Shown here: positions 1 through 6,136 of the stretch, one piece after another | Numbering within the stretch: the first letter of the stretch is position 1 | How the letters are laid out: the number at the start of each line of letters is the position of its first letter | Origin: Candidatus Jacksonbacteria bacterium | GTDB lineage: Bacteria > Patescibacteriota > Patescibacteriia > UBA9629 > GWA2-43-13 | Assembly: GCA_018698735.1 (NCBI GenBank) | Contig: JABIPD010000064.1 | Location: 1 to 7,028 of the forward strand | DNA length: 7,028 bases | Direction of reading: 5' to 3' | Position numbers and translations under genes: made by a program | Notes under the pieces: generated by a model | What the model saw: the letters and a program-made list of their open reading frames with translations, nothing else | Databases searched by the model: none | Told to the model about the DNA's origin: nothing

Positions 1-1
1 A

Positions 2-1423
2 AATATAGCACCTCAAAGAAACTATATGACAAACCACTCGCATCCAGATTTTTATATAAAACGCATGCGTTATTTTTTGGGGTTGCTTGGGAATCCAGAA
101 AAAGGCCCTAAGTATATTCATGTTACCGGAACAGCTGGGAAAGGTTCTGTGTCGGCGATGATAGCGCAGGGATTAAAGGCTTCTGGAAAAAAGGTGGGAT
201 TATTTACCTCGCCTTTTGTTACTACCTCTGTAGAAAAAATCTGGGTGGATGGGTTATATATTGCGCCAAATGAGTTAGCGAAACTTGTAAATAACATAAA
301 ACCAGTGCTCGATGAGATGTCGCAAAAAAGCCCGTATGGAATGGCTTCGTATTTTGAGATTTTTACAGCACTCGCGTTTTTATATTTTAAACAACAAAAA
401 TGCGAATGGGTGGTAATGGAAGTGGGCTGTGGGGGAAGGTATGACAGCACTAATGTTATTCCTGCTCCCAAAGCAGCTGTTATTACAAATATTGGATACG
501 ATCACACAAAAATTCTTGGTAAAACTCTTATTAAAATTGCAAAAGATAAAGCTGGGATAATTAAAAAGGGGACACGAGTTTATACAACAGAGAAAAGGGC
601 GAATTTAATTCAAATTTTTAAAGATGAATGTAAGAAGGCTGGTGCAGTTTCATTTAATAAGATAATGGAGACCACCCCTCAGTCCCCTCCTTCTAAAGGA
701 GGGGAGGCACGGCAGCATTCTGTTGGTCAAATAATGGAGACCACCCCCAGTCACTCCGCATCCGACTTCCCAGACACTCTTAGAAAGAGGTCGGAACAAG
801 CCGGACCGGGCAAGCCTCAATCCATTCCTTCTCCCCAGCCACTCTCCGTCAGCCGGCGGATCGGACGGGGCAAGAAAGGCGGAGAAGAAATCAGTAGGTA
901 TAGAATTTTAAATAGGAATCTTGCACAAGCTGTTTTAGATGATATCGATTCATCGGTAAAGGTAAAAGAGATTCAATTACCATGTCGATTTGAAGTCGCT
1001 CAAAAAAAGCCATTGGTAATATTAGATGGCGCACATAATGCAGCGAAGCTCTCTACCACTCTTTTAAATTTAGAAAAATGCGATTATAAAAAATTATGGT
1101 TAATAGTAGGATTTGTAGATGATAAAGAATTTTCCAATGAACTCGATACACTGATTCAAAAATCAGATCACATTATTTCAACCCGGTTTCAAATAAAGGA
1201 CAGAAAAGCATTTCCCCCTCATTTGCTTGCGAGGGAATTACAAAAAAAGACAAAAAAGAAGGTTGAAAGTTATCTTGACCCACATTCTGCTTTAGAGTAT
1301 GTTTTAGGGCGAATGAAGAGCAATGACGCTCTGCTCGTGACAGGATCGTTCTTTCTTGCTGGCGAGCTCAGAAAACACTGGATTCCTGAACACCAGATAC
1401 TTAAACGTAGGAAAAGCACCTAA
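2..1423 (+). CDS. folC: Folylpolyglutamate synthase / dihydrofolate synthase (FolC), 5'-partial, with in-frame repeat insert
   Basis: Cytoplasmic Mur-ligase-family enzyme that adds glutamate to folates (or to dihydropteroate) using ATP. Numbering from the ATG at 26, visible motifs are the P-loop GTAGKGS (35-41), TSPF (61-64), EVGCGGRYDSTN (132-143), ITNIGYDH with H160 (153-160), KAGIIKKG (175-182), LDGAHN (333-338) and VTGSFFLAGELR (438-449). Together these cover the ATPase and C-terminal Mur-ligase domains, and no key motif is missing. The frame stays open upstream of ATG 26 to the window edge (reading ...APQRNYM), and no ribosome binding site precedes that ATG. The family normally has an extra N-terminal helix, so the true start probably lies left of the window; ATG 26 is the alternative. 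Residues about 213-289 are a Pro/Ser/Lys/Gly-rich insert encoded by GC-rich repeat DNA, lying between the ATPase core and the NRNLAQAV helix. The family is clear. Mono- versus bifunctional activity cannot be decided. Confidence 0.93.
   Translation, partial: NIAPQRNYMTNHSHPDFYIKRMRYFLGLLGNPEKGPKYIHVTGTAGKGSVSAMIAQGLKASGKKVGLFTSPFVTTSVEKIWVDGLYIAPNELAKLVNNIKPVLDEMSQKSPYGMASYFEIFTALAFLYFKQQKCEWVVMEVGCGGRYDSTNVIPAPKAAVITNIGYDHTKILGKTLIKIAKDKAGIIKKGTRVYTTEKRANLIQIFKDECKKAGAVSFNKIMETTPQSPPSKGGEARQHSVGQIMETTPSHSASDFPDTLRKRSEQAGPGKPQSIPSPQPLSVSRRIGRGKKGGEEISRYRILNRNLAQAVLDDIDSSVKVKEIQLPCRFEVAQKKPLVILDGAHNAAKLSTTLLNLEKCDYKKLWLIVGFVDDKEFSNELDTLIQKSDHIISTRFQIKDRKAFPPHLLARELQKKTKKKVESYLDPHSALEYVLGRMKSNDALLVTGSFFLAGELRKHWIPEHQILKRRKST
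662..684 (+). repeat. Direct repeat copy 1 (pairs with 731-752)
   Basis: The 17-mer ATAATGGAGACCACCCC occurs at 662-678 and again at 731-747. The match continues for CAGTC after a one-base indel, so the repeat unit is about 22-23 nt. The copies start 69 nt apart, exactly 23 codons, and both encode IMETTP in the folC frame. After the shared head the two copies diverge: the first runs into the 684-704 hairpin and the second into a different GC-rich tail. Confidence 0.8.
684..704. repeat. Perfect 9-bp inverted repeat in the folC insert
   Basis: CCCCTCCTT at 684-692 and AAGGAGGGG at 696-704 are exact reverse complements separated by the 3-nt loop CTA. The arms contain the anti-Shine-Dalgarno core CCTCCTT and its complement AAGGAGG. 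No T-run follows and the hairpin sits inside an open reading frame, so it is not called a terminator. It is more likely the palindromic core of a dispersed repeat. Confidence 0.8.
731..752 (+). repeat. Direct repeat copy 2 (pairs with 662-684)
   Basis: Second copy of the 22-23 nt head sequence, identical over its first 17 bases and lacking one T before CAGTC. It opens the second, longer module (about 731-892), which contains a partial inverted pair TCCGAC (761-766) and GTCGGA (790-795). Confidence 0.75.
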
Positions 1424-1427
1424 GGAG
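1422..1427 (+). promoter_or_regulatory. Strong ribosome binding site for the 1435 gene
   Basis: AAGGAG at 1422-1427 overlaps the folC TAA stop (1421-1423) and lies 7 nt before a GTG start at 1435, which is ideal Shine-Dalgarno spacing. It decides the GTG start of the following gene and suggests translational coupling to folC. No other gene start in the window has a comparable site. Confidence 0.75.
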
Positions 1428-1434
1428 AGACAAG

Positions 1435-1903
1435 GTGGGTTATTTTCGTCGTTCGACTGCTCGGCTGGAGTTTTGGTGGCTTGCTCATACGCTAGAGGAT
1501 TGCCGTGTAGAAGCATATGGACGGGGCGAGGAATGCACAGCTGTAAGGAAATCGCTGAATGATCTTCGAGCCTACATGCAGACACTTCGAATTTCTGCAC
1601 CATTGCCAGATGTGGCGTGGGAGTCGTTTCTCTGTGTTCTCCGTCGGCTTACAGAGCCTGGTGGGGCTGTTGTGGACAAAGATCATCCTTCACATCGAAG
1701 GCGACAGTTTGCGGCTTGAGCTGGTTGGAGCAGAAAAGGACGATTCTTACTGGCCAGAAGAAGAGTATCAGCTTCTGCTAAAGTGGTGTCCTGTATTGGT
1801 GTGGGCCTATGCTCTTCTCATGCAAGAAGAACCCACGACCATTGCAGCAACTCGACAAGACGCCACAGATCGTATCCGAGAGCAAGAGGCAGAACTCGAC
1901 TAG
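1435..1903 (+). pseudogene. Small GC-rich hypothetical gene, apparently frameshifted
   Basis: Product not recognised. Reading from GTG 1435 gives a plausible protein start (MGYFRRSTARLEFWWLAHTL...) with good codon structure to about 1640-1680, but that frame stops at TGA 1717. The next frame (+1) then carries a convincing C-terminal part: HIEGDSLRLELVGAEKDDSYW, a hydrophobic segment WCPVLVWAYALLM, and an acidic/charged end IREQEAELD with stop TAG at 1901-1903, seven bases before a terminator stem. Neither half alone uses both the strong ribosome binding site and the terminator-proximal stop. One gene of about 155 codons broken by a single frame change, junction about 1630-1690, is therefore the best reading. 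G+C is about 52% over 1501-1740, well above the flanking capA and folC sequence. A sequencing or assembly error, genuine decay or recoding cannot be told apart. If unbroken, the two pieces are 1435-1719 and an open stretch ending at 1903. Confidence 0.6.
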
Positions 1904-1909
1904 GTACAA

Positions 1910-1951
1910 GGCCCCTTCTTTGCGAGGTAAGGAGGGGCCGTTCGTTTTGTT
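1910..1951 (+). terminator. Rho-independent terminator
   Basis: The stem has an 11-bp 5' arm at 1910-1920 (GGCCCCTTCTT) and a 3' arm at 1929-1939 (AAGGAGGGGCC), with one G-T wobble and an 8-nt loop. It is followed by a T-rich tail (TTCGTTTTGTT, 1941-1951). It lies just after the TAG at 1901-1903 and ends the folC/1435 transcription unit. Its 3' arm contains the same 9-mer, AAGGAGGGG, as the hairpin inside folC. Confidence 0.85.
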
Positions 1952-1985
1952 GCACATTTAACAGTCTATCTGTAAGCTTAGATGT

Positions 1986-3791
1986 ATGGTAAAAAAAATT
2001 TCAATAGGATTTTTAATTGGCAGCACTGCTGTGCTTGTAGTTTTGATTGCAGGTGTTGTGGCGTATCAACCTCTAAAAAAGATTGCGCTTCCAATTCAAT
2101 CCACCTTATCTATGAAAGAATCTTACACCTGGTTTCATTCATATAAGCCAGAAAAGGAATATTGGGAGCAGTTTGTTCCTGGCTCTGTTTTGCCGGCCTC
2201 TTCTTCTGTTCAAGCTGGTGTGGTGCCGCATCATCCAGATGCTTCTTTTGCGAGCGCAGAATTATTTTCTTCTGTTTCTCATCAGCCGGTGGAAACCGTT
2301 ATTGTGTTAGGTTTCGATTATTTCTCAAGAGCTTCCCAACCAATCGCAACAGCTAATGTTGCTTGGAAAACACCATTTGGAGAGGTGTATCCAGATAAAA
2401 AAATAGTAAAAAAATTAGGAATTCCAATAGAGAATGAAGCTTTTGAAAACGAACAAAGCATTACTACTCAGGTTCCATGGATAGCGAAATATCTAACAGA
2501 TGCAAAAATAGTGCCGATTATTATCCAAGAAAATATATCTGCAAAAGACATTCAGACGCTAAAAACAAGAATGAATGAACTGGTGGATGAAAAGACGTTG
2601 GTGGTGTTAAGTATGAACCTGTCATCTGGACTTACACCAGCCTTGGCGGCCTTTCATGACGATTACACGATTTCTGCATTGCAATCATTTGAAAAGGAAT
2701 TTATTTCTACAAGCGAAAGCGAGGCGGCTGTTTTGGCTGAATTGTTTTTGAGTATATTAGAAGAGAAAGGAATTGTAGAGAGCGAGCTTGTTTCTCGTGG
2801 AGAGATAACAAACACAGACACAAATGTTGCAACCGGATACGGAGTAGTAAGATACCAAAAAGGCGACACAAAAGAAAAACCAGCAGTAACTATTATGGCT
2901 TTTGGCGATATGATGCTAGGTAGATCGGTAGAAACAGATGTAACAGAGAACGATTTATCGGTGTTGTTTGAGAATATTAAAGGCAAAAAAGATCAATTAT
3001 TTCGAGGCCAAGATTTTTTGATAGCAAATCTAGAGGGCCCTATTATTCAATCGCGACTTCCTAAATTTAAAACAATCCAATTTGGGTTCGATCCAGTAGT
3101 AGCGCCCCAGCTTGCAGATATTGGGTTTGATGGATTTTCTTTGGCAAATAATCATGCCTTGGATCAAAAAATAAAAGGGTTAGAAGAAACAAAAATGCAT
3201 TTAGAAGAAAGTGGGCTATTCTGGTTTGGAGATCAAACAAAAGAGAATTTGGAATTTGTGCGGTATCAAGAAACAGGGGACTCGACCGTTGCATTTGTTG
3301 GGTTTAATGTAACCGACAATCCGGCGCGAACAGAGGCAATGGCAGATGTTGTAAAACAGGCAAAAGAGAATGCGGATTTAGTTGTGGTAATGATGCACTG
3401 GGGTGCGGAGTATCAGCATCTTTCATATTCTATCCGCCAGCAGGAATACGCACGCGAATTGGTAGACGCTGGTGCAGATGCTGTTATTGGCGGCCACCCA
3501 CATGTGGTGCAACCAATGGAAGTGTATAAAGGCGTTCCTATTTTTTACTCTTTAGGGAATTTTATATTCGACCAATGGTTTTCTGAAGAAACCGAAGAAG
3601 GATTTGGGGTTGGGTTAAGTTTTTATACTAACAAAACAATAGTCTCTTTGTTCCCTTACGAAACCGAGCTTTCGGTTCCTCGATGGTTATCGCACGAAGA
3701 AGAACAAGCTTGGATAGAGTCGTTTATGGAGGCAAGCGATAGTGAGGAGAGCACTTTGCGAGTATCTATTCCTAAAAGACTTCAAGAATAG
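1986..3791 (+). CDS. Membrane-anchored Memo-like / CapA metallophosphatase fusion protein
   Basis: Residues 7-27 form a single N-terminal hydrophobic helix after a KK pair, so the rest probably faces outside the membrane. Residues about 75-265 resemble the Memo / AmmeMemoRadiSam protein B fold (GVVPHHPDASFASAELF at 78-94, ETVIVLGFDYFSR at 103-115, TPFGEVYPDKKIV at 129-141, DAKIVPIII at 172-180, KTLVVLSMNLS at 203-213). Most of its usual His/Asp positions are changed: Y112, Q157, N211 and S214. Residues about 299-560 are a CapA/PGA_cap metallophosphatase-type domain with all motifs present: FGDMMLGR (306-313), NLEGPI (348-353), ANNHALD (387-393), MMHWGAEY (469-476), GGHPHVVQP (502-510) and YSLGNFIFD (521-529). 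CapA proteins act in poly-gamma-glutamate or capsule metabolism in characterised bacteria; the substrate here is unknown. ATG 1986 is the only good start before the helix and has no clear ribosome binding site. A terminator upstream separates the gene from folC. Confidence 0.85.
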   Translation: MVKKISIGFLIGSTAVLVVLIAGVVAYQPLKKIALPIQSTLSMKESYTWFHSYKPEKEYWEQFVPGSVLPASSSVQAGVVPHHPDASFASAELFSSVSHQPVETVIVLGFDYFSRASQPIATANVAWKTPFGEVYPDKKIVKKLGIPIENEAFENEQSITTQVPWIAKYLTDAKIVPIIIQENISAKDIQTLKTRMNELVDEKTLVVLSMNLSSGLTPALAAFHDDYTISALQSFEKEFISTSESEAAVLAELFLSILEEKGIVESELVSRGEITNTDTNVATGYGVVRYQKGDTKEKPAVTIMAFGDMMLGRSVETDVTENDLSVLFENIKGKKDQLFRGQDFLIANLEGPIIQSRLPKFKTIQFGFDPVVAPQLADIGFDGFSLANNHALDQKIKGLEETKMHLEESGLFWFGDQTKENLEFVRYQETGDSTVAFVGFNVTDNPARTEAMADVVKQAKENADLVVVMMHWGAEYQHLSYSIRQQEYARELVDAGADAVIGGHPHVVQPMEVYKGVPIFYSLGNFIFDQWFSEETEEGFGVGLSFYTNKTIVSLFPYETELSVPRWLSHEEEQAWIESFMEASDSEESTLRVSIPKRLQE

Positions 3792-3793
3792 TT

Positions 3794-3822
3794 TTTACTG
3801 GGTGTTTAGAATTTGCTATACT
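3794..3822 (+). promoter_or_regulatory. Sigma70-type promoter for the glycosyltransferase group
   Basis: TTTACT at 3794-3799 (4 of 6 matches to TTGACA) is followed after exactly 17 nt by TATACT at 3817-3822 (5 of 6 to TATAAT). A TG precedes the -10 (TGC, 3814-3816, extended -10). Transcription would start near 3829, leaving a short AT-rich leader of about 25 nt before ATG 3855. The -35 begins 3 bases after the stop of the preceding gene. This suggests that the three downstream genes have their own promoter. Confidence 0.6.
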
Positions 3823-3854
3823 ATCAATTGTAGTAGAGCATTTTTTATTTAAAA

Positions 3855-5213
3855 ATGGCGCCAAAGAAAAAAAATACCAACAAGCATTTAAAGCACGAGG
3901 CGCATATTATTGCTGTCGATATGGGGTATGGCCATGAGCGTGCTGCCTATGGGCTAAAACATCTTGCTGTAGAAGGCGAGGGGATTATTATTGCAAATAA
4001 CTATTCCGGAATTCCCAGAAAGGATAGTTTTATGTGGAATGGTTCCAGGAAAATATATGAAACGCTTTCTCGAGCAAAATCTATACCGCTTGTGGGGAAT
4101 ACGCTGTTTGGTTTTATAGATAAAATGCAGACCATTCCGCCGTTTTATCCTGCGAGAGATCTTTCTGCACCTACCGGGCAAACAAAACAAAATTATGCTT
4201 CTATTCGCGCTGGACTTGGAAGAGATTTAATCAATAGACTGCGTAAAAATCCAGTGCCTATTATTACCACTTTTTTTCTTACTGCATTTATGGCAGAGGA
4301 ATACGATTATCCTGGCGATATTTATTGTGTCACCACTGACACCGATATATCTCGAGCATGGGCGCCGTTTGATCCGCGAAAGAGTAGAATTAAATACGTT
4401 GCAGCAACCGGAAGATGTGTAGAACGCTTAAAGCTGTATGGCGTAAAAGATAAAAATATTATCCACACAGGGTTTCCGCTTCCGCCAGAGTTGGTTGGTG
4501 GAACAGATCCAACTGCTGTAAAGAAAGCTTTACGAAGACGATTGCAGGTTTTAGACCCTAAAGGAATTTTTAGAAGAAGATATGGGGCTGCTATAGACCG
4601 TTATTTAGGGCCAGCAAAAGCTCTGCCAAAAGACGAGGTGCCAACTATTATGTTTTCTATTGGTGGTGCTGGTGCTCAGCGGAAACTTGCTTTAGATATT
4701 ATGTATAGTTTACGGCACGAGATTGCCACAGGAAGGCTGCGACTTATTCTAGCTCTTGGAGCACGCCCACAAATGATTAGTTGGTTTGAGAGATATGCAA
4801 AGTATTGGCATTTAAAAGAAGCAATAGGGCATACACTCATCTTTTTTGCTCCGAAAAGTAGAAAGGTGTATTTTGAGAAATTTAATACCATGCTTTTTAA
4901 AAGCGATATATTATGGACCAAACCCTCGGAATTAAGCTTTTATGCAGGCTTAGGGATTCCGATTGTTGCTGCTCCGCCGATTGGCTCGCAAGAGAACTAT
5001 AACCTGGAATGGATGCAACAGGTTGGAGGCGGAATTCCACAAAGGAATCCATTGTATGCTGGTGAGTGGCTGGTGGATTGGATAGAATCTGGTGCGCTTG
5101 CTCGCCTTGCATGGCATGGGTTCTGGGAGGCGCCAACACATGGGGCGTATAGAATAGAAGGCGCTGTATTCGACGAAGAACTTCCAATAGAAGAATTACC
5201 ACTGGTGGTTTAA
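3855..5213 (+). CDS. GT-B-fold glycosyltransferase-like protein (MurG / MGDG-synthase superfamily)
   Basis: No signal peptide or membrane helix is visible, so a cytoplasmic or membrane-peripheral enzyme is likely. After a lysine-rich tail (MAPKKKNTNKHLKH), the N-terminal half has DMGYGHERAAYGL (22-34), matching the GxGHxxAA acceptor-side loop of GT28-type enzymes. It also has VTTDTDISRAWAP (159-171) and a HTGFPLPPEL segment (204-213) resembling the TGIPV linker. The C-terminal Rossmann half has IMFSIGGAGAQ (265-275, like GGSxG), LRLILALGARP (295-305), and TKPSELSFYAGLGIPIVAAPPIGSQENYN (355-383), corresponding to the donor-binding GGxTxxEAxxxGxP...Q region. Length 452 exceeds typical MurG (about 350-360), partly because of a very basic insert at about 222-262. 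Donor and acceptor cannot be read from sequence; a glycolipid or envelope glycan is an inference. The gene follows a good promoter and lies 14 nt before the transporter gene. Start ATG 3855 lacks a clear ribosome binding site. Confidence 0.72.
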   Translation: MAPKKKNTNKHLKHEAHIIAVDMGYGHERAAYGLKHLAVEGEGIIIANNYSGIPRKDSFMWNGSRKIYETLSRAKSIPLVGNTLFGFIDKMQTIPPFYPARDLSAPTGQTKQNYASIRAGLGRDLINRLRKNPVPIITTFFLTAFMAEEYDYPGDIYCVTTDTDISRAWAPFDPRKSRIKYVAATGRCVERLKLYGVKDKNIIHTGFPLPPELVGGTDPTAVKKALRRRLQVLDPKGIFRRRYGAAIDRYLGPAKALPKDEVPTIMFSIGGAGAQRKLALDIMYSLRHEIATGRLRLILALGARPQMISWFERYAKYWHLKEAIGHTLIFFAPKSRKVYFEKFNTMLFKSDILWTKPSELSFYAGLGIPIVAAPPIGSQENYNLEWMQQVGGGIPQRNPLYAGEWLVDWIESGALARLAWHGFWEAPTHGAYRIEGAVFDEELPIEELPLVV

Positions 5214-5227
5214 TTATAACGAACACT

Positions 5228-6127
5228 ATGTCGTGGGTAGGAATTGTCATTATTGCTCATACATTAAATGCACTCTCTTTTTTAGTGAGTAAATTTTTGC
5301 TTGAGCATGTTCGTATAAAACCAATCGGCTATGCTGCGATTGTTGGGTTTGCTAGTTTGCTTGTAACCGTGCTTGTGCCTTTTGGATATGCTCCGCTTTC
5401 TGCGGGTGATACTGTTATAGCACTTGTTACTGGAGCTGCCTTTACGTGGGCGCTTCTTTATTTTTTCCGAGCGCTTGATAGCGATGAGGTTTCTACTATT
5501 GTTCCTGTTATCGGTGGAGCAATTCCTATTATTACCTTTGTACTGGCTTGGTTTTTATTGGGAGAACGATTGCCACAAAGAGGAATAGAAGGATTTATTT
5601 TGTTGGTTTTAGGAACAATATTCATGCTTTGGGTTCCTCAACAAGCAAAGAAGGTAAAGCGGAAGAAAGAAATGATGATAGCCCTTTTTGCTGCATTTTT
5701 ATTTGCTGCTTCATTTGTTGGAACAAAGTATATTTTTGAACAAACAACGTTCGTGAATGGATTTACCTGGACTCGATGGGGCTCTGGAATTGCGGCGTTA
5801 TTATTTTTGCTCAATCCAAAATTCCGAAAAGAAATTGTATCGGCATTCAAACTACTTTGGTCTAAGACTGGTTTAGTGTTTGGCGGAAGCCAGTTGTTTG
5901 GGGGAGTTGCATTTGTGCTTATAAGTTATGCTATTACGCTTGCGAGCCCTACTCTTATTAATGCACTGCAAGGAGTTCAATATGGGATTTTGCTGGTGCT
6001 AGCGCTTTTAGCTTGGGTTATTCGACCGAATTTACTAAAAGAACAGTTTACGCGAAAAGAAATTGTGCTAAAGATTTTTGGTGTTATTATAATAAGCGCT
6101 GGAGTATTGCTTGTTGCAACACTGTAA
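5228..6127 (+). CDS. EamA/DMT-superfamily transporter, ten predicted membrane helices
   Basis: Integral membrane protein of 299 residues, the usual length for EamA transporters, built from two five-helix repeats. Hydrophobic segments lie at about 4-24, 33-53, 60-80, 87-111, 118-136, 149-168, 178-195, 214-238, 241-265 and 278-299. A basic cytoplasmic-looking linker (QQAKKVKRKKE, 138-148) separates the halves. The segment ALDSDEVSTIVPVIGGAIPIITFVLAWFLLGERLPQ (82-117) is a typical EamA signature ending in the conserved GE, and ALQGVQYGILLVLALL (246-261) is its counterpart in the second repeat. The family exports or exchanges small metabolites, amino acids, nucleotide sugars or lipid carriers; the substrate here is unknown. 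The gene begins 14 nt after the glycosyltransferase stop and ends 9 nt before the glycoside hydrolase, suggesting one operon. The ATG 5228 start has no clear ribosome binding site. Confidence 0.88.
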   Translation: MSWVGIVIIAHTLNALSFLVSKFLLEHVRIKPIGYAAIVGFASLLVTVLVPFGYAPLSAGDTVIALVTGAAFTWALLYFFRALDSDEVSTIVPVIGGAIPIITFVLAWFLLGERLPQRGIEGFILLVLGTIFMLWVPQQAKKVKRKKEMMIALFAAFLFAASFVGTKYIFEQTTFVNGFTWTRWGSGIAALLFLLNPKFRKEIVSAFKLLWSKTGLVFGGSQLFGGVAFVLISYAITLASPTLINALQGVQYGILLVLALLAWVIRPNLLKEQFTRKEIVLKIFGVIIISAGVLLVATL

Positions 6128-6136
6128 AATGTTGAT

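Larger units (their letters stand above)
662..892. repeat. GC-rich repeat-containing insertion inside folC
   Basis: This block of about 230 bp interrupts AT-rich folC sequence. Hand counts give about 57% G+C for 661-900, against 25% for 601-660 and 30% for 901-960. It has no stop codon in the folC frame and encodes a low-complexity, Pro/Ser/Gly/Lys-rich stretch unlike any FolC domain. It contains a duplicated head sequence (662-684 and 731-752), a perfect hairpin (684-704), and a near-repeat at 803-814 and 863-874 (11 of 12 bases identical, 60 nt apart). The peptide TTPQSPPSKGGE resembles those produced when dispersed hairpin repeats of bacterial genomes are read through genes. The block edges are estimated from the composition change. 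Whether it moves as an element is unknown. Confidence 0.7.

Noticed and set aside
118..471. Open frame of 117 codons on the minus strand within folC.
   Set aside because: It lies wholly opposite conserved FolC motifs and its translation has no recognisable domain; it is a shadow of folC.
684..704. Internal transcription terminator within folC.
   Set aside because: The stem is perfect but no T-run follows (the next bases are AGGCACGGC) and coding continues with conserved FolC motifs downstream.
662..892. Intein or intron in folC.
   Set aside because: The insert is too short for an intein, lacks splice-junction Cys/Ser...HN motifs and shows no group I or II intron features; its content is simple repeats.
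662..892. CRISPR array.
   Set aside because: Only two copies of a 22-23 nt repeat with one spacer-like gap of about 46 nt, in frame inside a gene, with no cas genes nearby.
1304..1686. Two minus-strand open frames (1304-1603 and 1492-1686) opposite the folC end and the small gene.
   Set aside because: Neither has a ribosome binding site or protein-like composition. The plus strand has the strong ribosome binding site, the terminator orientation and a better coding pattern.
1717..1719. TGA read as a sense codon (recoded genetic code) to extend the 1435 frame.
   Set aside because: Continuing past the TGA gives an arginine/cysteine-rich, non-protein-like translation, while the neighbouring frame is clearly coding. 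No other gene here has an in-frame TGA, so a frameshift explains the data better.
1950..1978. Possible promoter for the Memo-CapA gene (TTGCAC at 1950-1955, 17 nt, TAAGCT at 1973-1978).
   Set aside because: The -10 matches only 3 of 6 consensus bases and would lie almost on the start codon. A promoter is expected here because a terminator precedes the gene, but the sequence does not identify one convincingly.
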